This document shows positions 9,319 to 20,237 of a stretch of DNA of 64,000 nt, one piece after another (position 1 is the first letter of the stretch; every line of letters starts with the position of its first letter). A program made the translations under genes and the position numbers. The notes beneath the pieces are model-generated. The model had not been told where the DNA came from. It worked only from the letters and a program-made list of their open reading frames with translations, and searched no databases. This DNA comes from Rhizobacter sp. Root1238 (lineage in GTDB: Bacteria; Pseudomonadota; Gammaproteobacteria; Burkholderiales; Burkholderiaceae_C): contig NZ_LMDM01000001.1 in NCBI RefSeq assembly GCF_001425825.1, positions 256,204 through 320,203 of the forward strand, given 5' to 3'.

Positions 9319-10395
9319 ATGAACGCCCCTGTCTACACCCGTGGCGCGGCCCTGCCGCAGATCCTGTCGCAACGCATCGCGGTGCTCGATGGTGCGATGG
9401 GCACGATGATCCAGCGCTACAAGCTGGGCGAGGCCGACTACCGCGGCGAGCGCTTTGCCGACCACCCGAAGGACCTGAAGGGCAACAACGAGCTGCTGCA
9501 GTTCACGCGGCCCGACGTGATCCGCGAGATCCATGAGCAGTACCTGGCGGCCGGCGCCGACCTGATCGAGACCAACACCTTCGGCGCGACCAGCGTCGCG
9601 CAGGACGACTACGGCCTCGCCGCGGTGGCGCGCGAGATGAACGTGGTCGGCGCGCGGCTGGCGCGCGAGGCCTGCGACAAGTACAGCACCCCCGACAAGC
9701 CGCGCTTCGTGGCCGGCGCGCTCGGCCCGACGCCGCGCACCGCCAGCATCAGCCCCGACGTCAACGACCCGGCCGCGCGCAACGTCAGCTTCGACGAATT
9801 GCGCGAGGCGTATTACGAACAGGCGGCGGGCCTGCTCGAAGGCGGCTGCGACCTGTTCCTGGTCGAGACCATCTTCGACACGCTGAACGCCAAGGCCGCG
9901 ATCTTCGCGCTCGACGAGCTGATGGAAGACACCGGCGAGCGGCTGCCGGTGATCATCTCCGGCACGGTGACCGACGCGTCGGGGCGCATCCTGTCGGGGC
10001 AGACGGTCAGCGCGTTCTGGCACAGCGTGCGCCATGCGCGGCCGATCGCGATCGGCCTGAACTGCGCGCTGGGCGCGACGCTGATGCGGCCTTACATCGA
10101 GGAACTGGCCAAGGTGGCCGGCGACACCTTCATCAGCTGCTACCCGAATGCCGGCCTGCCGAACCCGATGAGCGACACCGGCTTCGACGAGACGCCTGAA
10201 ATCACCGGCAGCCTGGTCGAGGAGTTCGCGCGCGCCGGCTTCCTGAACATCGCCGGCGGTTGCTGCGGCACGACGCCGGCGCACATCGCCGAGATCGCGA
10301 AGCGGGTCGGCGCGTACCGGCCGCGTTCGCGGCACGATCCGTTGTTTGCGGGGCTCGTGCCGGCCGACGAGGCGACGCTGGCCGAGTCGGCCTGA
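9319..10395 (+). CDS. metH: Methionine synthase, homocysteine-binding half (split MetH, part 1)
   Basis: This 358-residue protein equals the first domain of cobalamin-dependent methionine synthase. It starts [14 protein letters not shown] and contains [23 protein letters not shown] and the zinc-ligand motif [10 protein letters not shown] near the end; the first zinc Cys lies in GLNCALGAT. It binds and activates homocysteine for methylation. The remaining domains are encoded separately at 11294-14083. The two-gene arrangement is known in Burkholderiales, so I do not read it as a pseudogene. A TACAAT box at 9307-9312 ends only 6 bases before the ATG, which would give an essentially leaderless transcript. 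Confidence 0.93.
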   Translation: MNAPVYTRGAALPQILSQRIAVLDGAMGTMIQRYKLGEADYRGERFADHPKDLKGNNELLQFTRPDVIREIHEQYLAAGADLIETNTFGATSVAQDDYGLAAVAREMNVVGARLAREACDKYSTPDKPRFVAGALGPTPRTASISPDVNDPAARNVSFDELREAYYEQAAGLLEGGCDLFLVETIFDTLNAKAAIFALDELMEDTGERLPVIISGTVTDASGRILSGQTVSAFWHSVRHARPIAIGLNCALGATLMRPYIEELAKVAGDTFISCYPNAGLPNPMSDTGFDETPEITGSLVEEFARAGFLNIAGGCCGTTPAHIAEIAKRVGAYRPRSRHDPLFAGLVPADEATLAESA

Positions 10396-10410
10396 CGCGC
10401 CGCCGGGCCG

Positions 10411-11040
10411 CTACTTGCTGCCCGAGCGCAGCGCCCGTTCGCCGATCAGGATCTCGACGCGCCGGTTCGCCGCGCGGCCGGCCTCGTCGTCGTTGCTGCC
10501 CACCGGGTCGCGCGAACCGCGCCCGGCCACGCCGATCTTGACCGGCGACAGCCCGCGCGCCACCAGCCAGTCGCGGGCGCTGGCGGCCCGGTCCAGCGAC
10601 AACGCGTCGTTGCCGGCCGCCGAGCCCTTGCTGTCGGTGTGGCCGACGATGCGCAGTTCCAGCTGCGGCTGGCCGCGCAGCACCGCGGCCACCTTGTCGA
10701 GCAGCCCGGTGGCCGCCGGCTTCAGCGCCGAGCGGTTCGGCTCGAAGGCCACGTCGCCCGGCAGCGTCAGCCACAGGCGTTCGTCGGTCGTGCGCGCCAG
10801 CACCATCGGCGTGCCGTTCAGGCCGGCGGCGAGCTGCCGCTCGACCGTCTCCATCTGCGGCGACCAGCTGCGTGCGGCACCGGAAGCCGCCTGGTCGTAG
10901 ACCGGGCCCGGCGCGGAACCCGGCACGGCCGGCCCGGGGGCCGGCAGCGGCTTCACCGGCGGCGAACCGCAGGCAACCAGCAGGGCGGCCGCGATGGCGG
11001 CCGGGAGAACGAGCGCGAAGAATCGTGTGTTGTTGTTCAC
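10411..11040 (-). CDS. OmpA-family lipoprotein
   Basis: Reading from the GTG at 11040, the product has 209 residues. The N-terminus has a signal peptide ending in the lipobox LLVACGS, so Cys at about residue 20 would be lipidated. The C-terminal domain (about 105-205) is a typical OmpA/MotB peptidoglycan-binding domain, with [20 protein letters not shown] and the NRRVEI end. It probably tethers outer membrane to cell wall. The gene lies inverted between the two parts of split metH and is transcribed towards the first part, so it separates them physically. Longer reading frames extend upstream to 11220, but they would lose the signal peptide at the N-terminus. Confidence 0.88.
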   Translation of the reverse strand: MNNNTRFFALVLPAAIAAALLVACGSPPVKPLPAPGPAVPGSAPGPVYDQAASGAARSWSPQMETVERQLAAGLNGTPMVLARTTDERLWLTLPGDVAFEPNRSALKPAATGLLDKVAAVLRGQPQLELRIVGHTDSKGSAAGNDALSLDRAASARDWLVARGLSPVKIGVAGRGSRDPVGSNDDEAGRAANRRVEILIGERALRSGSK

Positions 11041-11150
11041 GGCAGAAAGAAGTCCAGTCGTGGGAGCCCGGATTGGACACGCTCCGTGCGCCACGACCGC
11101 ATCAGGGCTTTGCCAAGTTGTAACCAAGGCATTCGGCGGGGCGGGCCGCA

Positions 11151-11156
11151 TAAAAT
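11151..11156 (+). promoter_or_regulatory. Candidate -10 box of the riboswitch/metH part 2 transcript
   Basis: TAAAAT, within GCATAAAATG, is a five-of-six match to the -10 consensus. It would start transcription at about 11163, exactly where the riboswitch fold begins. No convincing -35 box is visible. Confidence 0.5.
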
Positions 11157-11162
11157 GCGCCC

Positions 11163-11232
11163 CTCCAAGGAGCGTTGCGACGGGGGCCGATCGGCCGCTG
11201 CCAGGCTTGGACGCTTGCAACCACGCTCACCC
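11163..11232 (+). promoter_or_regulatory. S-adenosylhomocysteine (SAH) riboswitch
   Basis: The sequence contains the conserved blocks of the SAH riboswitch. GGAGCGTTGCGAC (11169-11181) is followed by CCAGGCTTGG (11201-11210) and then GCAACCACGCTCACC. GAGCG pairs with CGCTC and TTGC with GCAA to close the main helix. CCAAG (11165-11169) pairs with CTTGG (11206-11210) to form the characteristic pseudoknot. This family is known to turn on SAH-recycling genes (ahcY, metH, metF) in beta- and gammaproteobacteria when SAH accumulates. Here it precedes the second half of metH. I recognised it by eye; a covariance-model scan would settle it. Confidence 0.88.
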
Positions 11233-11252
11233 CCGCATGATGATCCACGCAT

Positions 11253-11276
11253 GCGCCCCGGGTGAGCTCCGGGGCG
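11253..11276 (+). promoter_or_regulatory. GC-rich hairpin, possible expression platform
   Basis: GCCCCGG and CCGGGGC form a perfect 7-bp stem around a short loop, about 20 bases after the riboswitch and 18 before the metH start codon. It lacks a T tract, so it is more likely to act on translation than as an intrinsic terminator. Confidence 0.5.
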
Positions 11277-11293
11277 GTGCCAGCCGACCCGCC

Positions 11294-14083
<2,790 letters not shown>

Positions 14084-14183
14084 CGCCCGGCATGACGGTG
14101 CGGTGACGGCGGCGCGGCAGCGCCGGTTGCCTCTGGTTACGTTCGAAGCATCCGAACGCATCGCCGACCGTTCGTGTCATCCC

Positions 14184-14317
14184 GGCGCCGTCCTCGGCGC
14201 CAGATAGACCGTCCTATCTGCCAAGGATTGGCGCATTCGCGAACCGACACCCTGTAGGCGGTGTCCGACGATGTCGCTGGTATGTCTCCTGCACGCAAAC
14301 GACCCGTATCAGGTCGT
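14184..14317 (+). promoter_or_regulatory. Leader with four tandem small hairpins upstream of the DUF1800 gene
   Basis: Four perfect inverted repeats follow one another: GGCGCCG/CGGCGCC (14184-14201), AGATAG/CTATCT (14202-14219), GACACC/GGTGTC (14246-14265) and ACGACC/GGTCGT (14299-14317). Loops are 4 to 8 bases. They fill most of the 259-base gap between metH and the DUF1800 gene. Structure in a 5' leader is possible; I recognise no known RNA family. Confidence 0.45.
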
Positions 14318-14342
14318 ACGCACCGCCTCGAGGGAGACTGAA

Positions 14343-16103
14343 GTGATATCGCTTCCACCGACATTCGCCATCCGCAAGACCTCCCGCCTGTGGGCCGGCG
14401 CGCTGCTGATCAGCCTGCTGGCCGCCTGCGGCGGGAACAAGAACGACGAAGAGAACGCCGCCGCCGACAGCGGTCCGCCGCCGACCAAGGAGGCGGCCGC
14501 CCGCTTCCTGACGCAGGCGACCTACGGCCCGACCAGCGCTGACATCGACCAGCTCGCGCAGGTCGGCTACCGCCGCTGGCTCGAGCAGCAGATGGCCAAG
14601 CCGCAGAAGCTGCACCGCGACTACATGACGGCGGCGATGAATGCCGCCGCGGCCGCAGGCACCAACGTGACCTCCAGCAACTTCATGGAGTCGTACTGGG
14701 CGCAGGCGATCACCGGCGACGACCAGCTGCGCCAGCGCGCGGCCTACGTGCTGTCGCAGATCTTCGTGGTGTCGTTCGTCGACTCGACGCTGAGCAACCT
14801 GCCGCGTGGCGTGGCCGACTACTACGACACGCTGGGCAAGCACGCGTTCGGCAACTACCGCGACCTGCTCGAGGCGATCACGATGCACCCGATGATGGGC
14901 GCGTACCTGACCAGCCTGCGCAACCAGAAGGAAGACGCGAAGACCGGCCGCGTGCCGGACGAGAACTATGCGCGCGAGATCATGCAGCTGTTCTCGATCG
15001 GCCTGTACCAGCTGAACGCCGACGGCACCGTCAAGAGCGGCAATCCCGAGACCTACACCCACGACGACATCGCCGGCCTGGCCAAGGTGTTCACCGGCCT
15101 GAGCTGGTACGCCGGCCCGAACACCGCCGACCGCACCCGCAACCGCTTCTTCGGCGGCGACGTGAACGCCGACCGCGACTGGAAGCCGATGCAGGGCTAC
15201 AACAAGTACGCCAGCAACACCGATTTCCACTCGGCCACCGAGAAGAAGTTCCTCGGCAAGACCATCGCGGCGACCGACAAGCCGGACGTCGAGGGCGACA
15301 TCAAGATCGCGCTCGACACGCTGTTCAACCATCCGAACGTCGGCCCGTTCCTGGGTCGCCAGATCATCCAGCGCATGGTCACCAGCAACCCGAGCCCGGC
15401 CTATGTCGAGCGGGTGGCGGCCGTGTTCAACAACAACGGCAGCGGCGTGCGCGGCGACCTGGGTGCGGTGTTCCGCGCGGTGCTGCTCGACGCCGAGGCG
15501 CGCAACGTCGACACGTCGCGCAACGACTTCGGCAAGCTGCGCGAGCCGGTGATGCGGCTGGCCCACCTGCTGCGCACCTTCCATGCGAAGTCGACGACCG
15601 GCAAGTTCCAGGGCATCGACAACACCGACGACCCGGCCAACCGCCTGGGCCAGACCGCGATGCGCTCGCCGACGGTGTTCAACTTCTACCGCCCGGGTTT
15701 CACGCCGCCGAACACCAGCATCGAGGCGGCCGACCTGGTCGCGCCCGAGCTGCAGCTGGCCAACGAGGTGTCGGTGGCCGGCTACCTGAACTACCTGCGC
15801 GGCTGGATCGCGATCAACACCGGCCGCGACGTGCAGGTCGACTTCTCGGCCGAGCAGGCGCTGGCCGACAAGCCGGAGCAGCTGCTGGACCGCCTGGACC
15901 TGCTGATGATGTCCGGGCAGATGCCGGCGACGCTGCGCGCGCAGCTGCTGTCGGCCGTCAACGGCCGGATGATCCCGCCGGTGCGCAAGGACACCGCCGG
16001 CAAGGTCGTCAACCAGACCGACATCGATGCCGCCACGCGCGACCGCGTCGCCATCGCCGTCTTCCTGACGATGGCCTCGCCGGACTACCTGACCCAAAAG
16101 TGA
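14343..16103 (+). CDS. DUF1800 domain-containing lipoprotein
   Basis: The product has 586 residues from a GTG at 14343 with a GAGGGAGA ribosome site just upstream. A signal peptide with the lipobox SLLAACGGN predicts a lipoprotein. The body begins AARFLTQATYGPTSADIDQL and contains ENYAREIMQLFSIGL, which are hallmark stretches of DUF1800. Genes of this family are almost always followed by a DUF1501 gene, as here (17 bases later). The pair is thought to act in the envelope, but the biochemical function is unknown. Confidence 0.9.
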   Translation: MISLPPTFAIRKTSRLWAGALLISLLAACGGNKNDEENAAADSGPPPTKEAAARFLTQATYGPTSADIDQLAQVGYRRWLEQQMAKPQKLHRDYMTAAMNAAAAAGTNVTSSNFMESYWAQAITGDDQLRQRAAYVLSQIFVVSFVDSTLSNLPRGVADYYDTLGKHAFGNYRDLLEAITMHPMMGAYLTSLRNQKEDAKTGRVPDENYAREIMQLFSIGLYQLNADGTVKSGNPETYTHDDIAGLAKVFTGLSWYAGPNTADRTRNRFFGGDVNADRDWKPMQGYNKYASNTDFHSATEKKFLGKTIAATDKPDVEGDIKIALDTLFNHPNVGPFLGRQIIQRMVTSNPSPAYVERVAAVFNNNGSGVRGDLGAVFRAVLLDAEARNVDTSRNDFGKLREPVMRLAHLLRTFHAKSTTGKFQGIDNTDDPANRLGQTAMRSPTVFNFYRPGFTPPNTSIEAADLVAPELQLANEVSVAGYLNYLRGWIAINTGRDVQVDFSAEQALADKPEQLLDRLDLLMMSGQMPATLRAQLLSAVNGRMIPPVRKDTAGKVVNQTDIDAATRDRVAIAVFLTMASPDYLTQK

Positions 16104-16119
16104 AGTAAGGAAAGCGGAC

Positions 16120-17592
16120 ATGACGACCAACCAAGCTTCCCGCCGCGAATTCCTGCGCCGCGCAACGATCCTGTCGGGCTCCGTCGGCTCGGCCGGCCTG
16201 CCCTTCGCACTGAACATGGCCACGATGGGCGCGGCCGTCGCGCAGACCGCCAGCGACTACAAGGCCATCGTCTGCCTGTTCATGTACGGCGGCAACGACT
16301 CCGCCAACATGGTGCTGCCGTGGGACGACGCGTCGTGGCAGACCTACAGCACGCTGCGCGCGACCGCGCCGGACCCGATCGCGCTGAAGCCGGTCGGCAC
16401 CGCGGCCGACGCGACCGCCGCGGCCGGCTCGCCCGCGGCGCTCGGCGGCGTGCTGTCGATCGCGCCGAAGAACCTCGCGAACCCGGAGAACGCGGCGCGC
16501 AAGTTCGCGCTGCACCCGAGCATGACCGAGACCAAGTCGCTGTTCGACGCGGGCCGGCTCGCCATCATCGCCAACGCCGGGCCGCTGGTGACGCCGCTCA
16601 CCAAGGCCGAGTACCAGAAGGGCACGAAGACGCGACCGGCCAAGCTGTTCTCGCACAACGACCAGCAGTCGATGTGGCAGGCGCTCGGCCCCGAAGGCGC
16701 GCGCGTCGGCTGGGGCGGCCGCTTCGGCGACCTGCTGGCCGGCAACAACGGCACCTCGACCTTCACCAACATCTCGGTGCAGGGCAATGCCGTCTACATG
16801 GCCGGCAACTCGGTGTTCCAGTACCAGGTGACGAACAACGGCGCCACGGCCATCGGCGGGCTGACCGGCTCGCTGTTCGGCTCGACCGCGGCGACCACCG
16901 CCTTCAAGTCGATCATCACCGCCGACAACCAGAACCTGCTCGGCAAGGAACACCAGGTGATCGTGCGCCGTTCGATGGACGCGCAGGCGGCGTTCCAGGG
17001 CGCCTTCACCGCGTCGACCGTGACCGCGCCGACCCAGTACTACAACCCGGCGCAGCGCGCGAACGCCAACAACGGCCTCGCGCAGCAGCTGCAAACGGTG
17101 GCGCGCATCATCGGCGCGCGCACCGCGCTCGGCACCAAGCGGCAGGTGTTCTTCGTCAGCATCGGCGGCTTCGACACGCACGACAACCAGAACCGCGCGC
17201 ATGCCGACCTGTACGCGCGCATCTCGCATGCGATCAACTACTTCGACGCGACGCTCGCGACGCTGGGCGTGCGCGAGCAGGTGACGCTGTTCACCGCGTC
17301 CGATTTCGGCCGCACCTTCACCAGCAACGGCGACGGCACCGACCACGGCTGGGGCGGCCACCACTTCGTGCACGGCGGCGCGGTCAAGGGCGGCGAGCTG
17401 TACGGTCGCTTCCCGCAGGTCGGCATCAACCACGACGACGAAGTGGGCTCGGGCAGCCTGCTGCCGGGCATCGCGGTCGACCAGGTCGGCGCGACGCTGG
17501 GCAAGTGGTTCGGCGTCAGCGATGCCAACCTCGACATGGTTTTTCCGAATCTCGGGAACTTTTCGAAACGAAATCTCGGCTTCCTGGGGTGA
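16120..17592 (+). CDS. DUF1501 domain-containing protein, Tat-exported
   Basis: The product has 490 residues. The N-terminus SRREFLRRATILSGS carries a twin-arginine signal, ending near AVAQTA, so the protein is exported folded. The body has the DUF1501 features MYGGNDSANMVLPWD, FFVSIGGFDTHDNQ and TDHGWGGHHFVHGG, which recall the sulfatase/phosphatase superfamily metal site. It forms an operon with the DUF1800 gene; a TAAGGA ribosome site lies at 16106-16111. The substrate is unknown. Confidence 0.92.
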   Translation: MTTNQASRREFLRRATILSGSVGSAGLPFALNMATMGAAVAQTASDYKAIVCLFMYGGNDSANMVLPWDDASWQTYSTLRATAPDPIALKPVGTAADATAAAGSPAALGGVLSIAPKNLANPENAARKFALHPSMTETKSLFDAGRLAIIANAGPLVTPLTKAEYQKGTKTRPAKLFSHNDQQSMWQALGPEGARVGWGGRFGDLLAGNNGTSTFTNISVQGNAVYMAGNSVFQYQVTNNGATAIGGLTGSLFGSTAATTAFKSIITADNQNLLGKEHQVIVRRSMDAQAAFQGAFTASTVTAPTQYYNPAQRANANNGLAQQLQTVARIIGARTALGTKRQVFFVSIGGFDTHDNQNRAHADLYARISHAINYFDATLATLGVREQVTLFTASDFGRTFTSNGDGTDHGWGGHHFVHGGAVKGGELYGRFPQVGINHDDEVGSGSLLPGIAVDQVGATLGKWFGVSDANLDMVFPNLGNFSKRNLGFLG

Positions 17593-17675
17593 TGATCACG
17601 CCTGCAACGCTCGGGGCCGCGCAGCCGTCCCGACCGTCTTTCCGATGACCGCTTTTTCTTGAACCAGGATTCCCC

Positions 17676-18284
17676 ATGGACAACACCACCTCCAGCAGCC
17701 TCGCCCTCGATCCTTCGGCCACGCCGGGGGCCGCCGCAGCCACCCCGCGCCGCACCGCCTGGTGGGTCGCCGGCGGCCTGGGCGTGGTCGGCGCCGGCGC
17801 GCTGGCCGCGGCACTGACCAGCGGACCGAAGCCCGCGCCGGTCGACGCCGCGGCGCCGGTCGCCGTGGTCGTCACCGCCAAGGGCAAGGCCAACCATGTC
17901 AAGCCGGCCCCGGCCGCCACCACCACGGCAGCGGCCGACATCTGCGCGAACTGCGGCACCGTCGAGAGCGTGAAGGCCGAGACCCGCAAGGGCGAAGGCA
18001 CCGGCATCGGCGCGGTCGCCGGCGGTGTGCTCGGCGGCGTGGTCGGCCACCAGATGGGCGGCGGCAACGGCAAGAAGGCGATGACGGTGCTGGGCGCCGT
18101 CGGCGGCGGCTTCGCCGGCCACGAGGTTGAGAAGCGCGCCCGCAGCACCACCGTCTACCAGGTGCGCCTGCGCATGGACGACGGCACGACCCGCACCGTC
18201 ACGCAGCAGGCCGCCCCGGCGGTCGGCGGCCGCTTCGAGGTCGAGGGCAGCACGCTGAAGGCGATCCCGCTGCCGAAGGCTTGA
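17676..18284 (+). CDS. Glycine-zipper 2TM domain protein
   Basis: The protein has 202 residues. It has one N-terminal membrane segment (about residues 29-50), an Ala/Pro linker with a single CANC pair, then a glycine zipper, GIGAVAGGVLGGVVGHQMGG followed by TVLGAVGGGFAGHEVEKRAR (about 108-150). The end (VRLRMDDGTTRTVTQ) is a small beta module. This is the usual layout of inner-membrane-anchored or Rick_17kDa-like envelope proteins. The next gene starts one base after its stop, so the two are cotranscribed. Confidence 0.85.
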   Translation: MDNTTSSSLALDPSATPGAAAATPRRTAWWVAGGLGVVGAGALAAALTSGPKPAPVDAAAPVAVVVTAKGKANHVKPAPAATTTAAADICANCGTVESVKAETRKGEGTGIGAVAGGVLGGVVGHQMGGGNGKKAMTVLGAVGGGFAGHEVEKRARSTTVYQVRLRMDDGTTRTVTQQAAPAVGGRFEVEGSTLKAIPLPKA

Positions 18285-18285
18285 C

Positions 18286-18999
18286 GTGATTTCCCTGCTG
18301 CGCGCCGTCGCGACGGCCGCAGCGGCACTGGCCCTGCTGTCCGGTGCGCGGGCCCAGGAGGTCGACGGAACGCTGGGCGCCAGTTCGGCGCTGCTGGTGC
18401 GTGGCGTCGCGCTCGGCAATGCCAGGCCGGTGTTGCAGGCCGGCGCGGCGGTCGACACGGTCGACGGCTGGCTGGCGGGACTCGGGGTTGCCGCGCTGCG
18501 GCCTTCCACCGACCAAGGCTGGACGACCCAGCTGTACGCCCGCGCCGGCCACGCGTTCCGCCTCGACGACGACTGGAGCGCCCAGCTCGCGGCCACCCAC
18601 TACGCCTACCCGTTCGACGACTACCTGCGCAGCTTCGACCGCGACGAGTTCGGTGCCACGCTCGCATGGCGGGACCGCGTGTTCGGCTCGATCACCGCGC
18701 TCCGCCAGACCCACGTGTCGCCGGACGGCCACCGCAGCGGCTGGGCGGCCGACCTGGTGCTGCGCGAGCCGCTGGGGCGCGTCGGCCCGGTGTCGCTGGC
18801 GCTGACGGCCGGGCTGGGCCACCAGGACCTGCAGCGCCGCGCCGGCTTCAGCTACGACTACGGCCACCTGGGCGCGAGTGGGCGCGTCGGCGCGCTGCAG
18901 TTCGAGCTGGCGCGCGTGGCCAGCGACCGCCGGGCGCGCGAGGGCTTCGGTTCGGCGGCCGACGCCCGCTGGGTCGGCAGCCTCACGGTCGGGTTCTGA
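18286..18999 (+). CDS. Predicted outer-membrane beta-barrel protein
   Basis: The product has 237 residues from a GTG. It has a clear signal peptide (LLRAVATAAAALALLSGARAQ) and then alternating strands ending in a C-terminal Phe (LTVGF), the signature recognised by the Bam complex. The general pattern resembles the TIGR02001/TorF group also found at 28767, but similarity is weak. Its position one base after the glycine-zipper gene suggests a shared envelope role. Function unknown. Confidence 0.7.
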   Translation: MISLLRAVATAAAALALLSGARAQEVDGTLGASSALLVRGVALGNARPVLQAGAAVDTVDGWLAGLGVAALRPSTDQGWTTQLYARAGHAFRLDDDWSAQLAATHYAYPFDDYLRSFDRDEFGATLAWRDRVFGSITALRQTHVSPDGHRSGWAADLVLREPLGRVGPVSLALTAGLGHQDLQRRAGFSYDYGHLGASGRVGALQFELARVASDRRAREGFGSAADARWVGSLTVGF

Positions 19000-19009
19000 T
19001 CGCGCGCCC

Positions 19010-19045
19010 GAACTATTTCTGCAACTTTTGCGGCGCTCGCGCGTA
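19010..19045 (+). promoter_or_regulatory. Possible ECF-type promoter region
   Basis: An unusually AT-rich run for this genome (GAACTATTTCTGCAACTTTT, 19010-19029) precedes the ECF sigma gene. GAAC and CAACTTTT resemble -35 elements of ECF promoters. Autoregulation would be typical but is not proven by the sequence. Confidence 0.3.
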
Positions 19046-19054
19046 CACACCGTC

Positions 19055-19702
19055 ATGCCGCTGCTTTCGCTGATCCGCGCCCGCCCCGCCACCGCCCCCC
19101 AGGGCGATGCGGACGAGGCCGCGCTGCTGCGCCGGATCGCGCTGGGCGAGCGAGCGGCGCTGGAGTCGCTGTACCGCGGCTACCACCGCCGCCTCGACCG
19201 CTTCCTGGCCCGGCTGACACGCCGCGCCGACGTGGTCGAGGAGGTGATCAACGACACGTTCTGGATCGTCTGGCAGAAGGCCGGCGACTTCCGCGGCGAT
19301 TCGCGGGTGTCGACCTGGATCCTCGGCATCGCGTGGCGCTGCGCGCTGAAGACGCTGCGCGAGCATGGCGACGAGCCCACCGAACCGGCCGACGCGGCGA
19401 GCGCGGCCGACGCCTTGCATGCCCTCGACGACCCCCACGCCCGCCACGAGCTGGCCGACTGGGTCGCCAAGGGCATGCGCCGGCTCACGGCCGAGCAGCG
19501 AGCGACGATGGAGCTGGCCTACGGCGCCGGCCATTCGCTCGACGAGGTGGCGCAGATCATGGACTGCGAACTCAGCACCGTGAAGGCGCGCATGTTCCAC
19601 GCCCGCGCGAAACTGCGCCAGGTGCTGCCGATGCTGGCCGGCATGCCGGCCGTGCGGCATCCGGGCCGCGCGGGCCGCCAGGAGAACGACGATGAAGCAT
19701 GA
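19055..19702 (+). CDS. RNA polymerase sigma factor, ECF family
   Basis: The product has 215 residues. Region 2 runs from about residue 22 to 95 (ALESLYRGYHRRLDRFLARL, then VINDTFWIVWQKAGDF and STWILGIAWRCALK). Region 4 (about 140-190) has LTAEQRATMELAYGAGHS and the helix-turn-helix DEVAQIMDCELSTVKARMFHARAKL. There is no region 3, as usual for ECF factors. Its last 11 bases overlap the next gene, which encodes a membrane protein with the look of its anti-sigma factor. The regulon probably includes the following envelope genes to dsbD. Confidence 0.92.
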   Translation: MPLLSLIRARPATAPQGDADEAALLRRIALGERAALESLYRGYHRRLDRFLARLTRRADVVEEVINDTFWIVWQKAGDFRGDSRVSTWILGIAWRCALKTLREHGDEPTEPADAASAADALHALDDPHARHELADWVAKGMRRLTAEQRATMELAYGAGHSLDEVAQIMDCELSTVKARMFHARAKLRQVLPMLAGMPAVRHPGRAGRQENDDEA

Positions 19703-20237
19703 CGCCGATGACGATTCCACCGACCTGGCCTGGCAGCGTGCGCTGCGCCAGGCGCTGGCCGAGCCGCTGCCGCCGCTGACCGATGCCGACGCGGGCCTGA
19801 AGCGGTTGATGCGGCGCATCGACCAGGGTGACGCCGCGCCGGCGATGGCGCCCGCGCGCCGCCGCGGCCACGGGCCGCTGGTGGGCTGGCTGGCGGCGGC
19901 GGTCGTCGTCGAGGCGGTCGGGCTGTCGGTGCTCGGCGCCGGCCTGCTGTGGCGCGATGCGGCGACACCGGCCTACCAGACGCTGTCGGCGCCGGCGGGC
20001 GAGCCGGCCGGCGTCGCGCTGCGCATCGTGCCGGCACCGGCGTTGCGGGCCGACGAGCTGCAGGCGCTGCTGCGCGGGCTCGACCTGCAGATCGTCAGCG
20101 GCCCGAATGCGGCCGGCGCGTACGGGCTCGCGCTGCAGGCGCGCGCGCCGAGCGAGCAGCAGGTCGCCGCGAAGGTGGCGGCGCTGCGTGCGGCGCCCGG
20201 CATGCGGCTGGTCGAACCGGTCGGCGGCCCGCGATGA
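19692..20237 (+). CDS. Probable anti-sigma factor (single-pass membrane protein)
   Basis: The protein has 181 residues. The acidic, charged N-terminus (about 1-55) would be cytosolic. One membrane segment follows (about 58-82, LVGWLAAAVVVEAVGLSVL), and then a periplasmic domain of about 100 residues. This layout, and the 11-base overlap with the ECF sigma gene, fit an anti-sigma factor. No conserved zinc motif (HxxxCxxC) of the ZAS class is present. The assignment rests on context more than on sequence. Confidence 0.7.
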   Translation: MKHDADDDSTDLAWQRALRQALAEPLPPLTDADAGLKRLMRRIDQGDAAPAMAPARRRGHGPLVGWLAAAVVVEAVGLSVLGAGLLWRDAATPAYQTLSAPAGEPAGVALRIVPAPALRADELQALLRGLDLQIVSGPNAAGAYGLALQARAPSEQQVAAKVAALRAAPGMRLVEPVGGPR

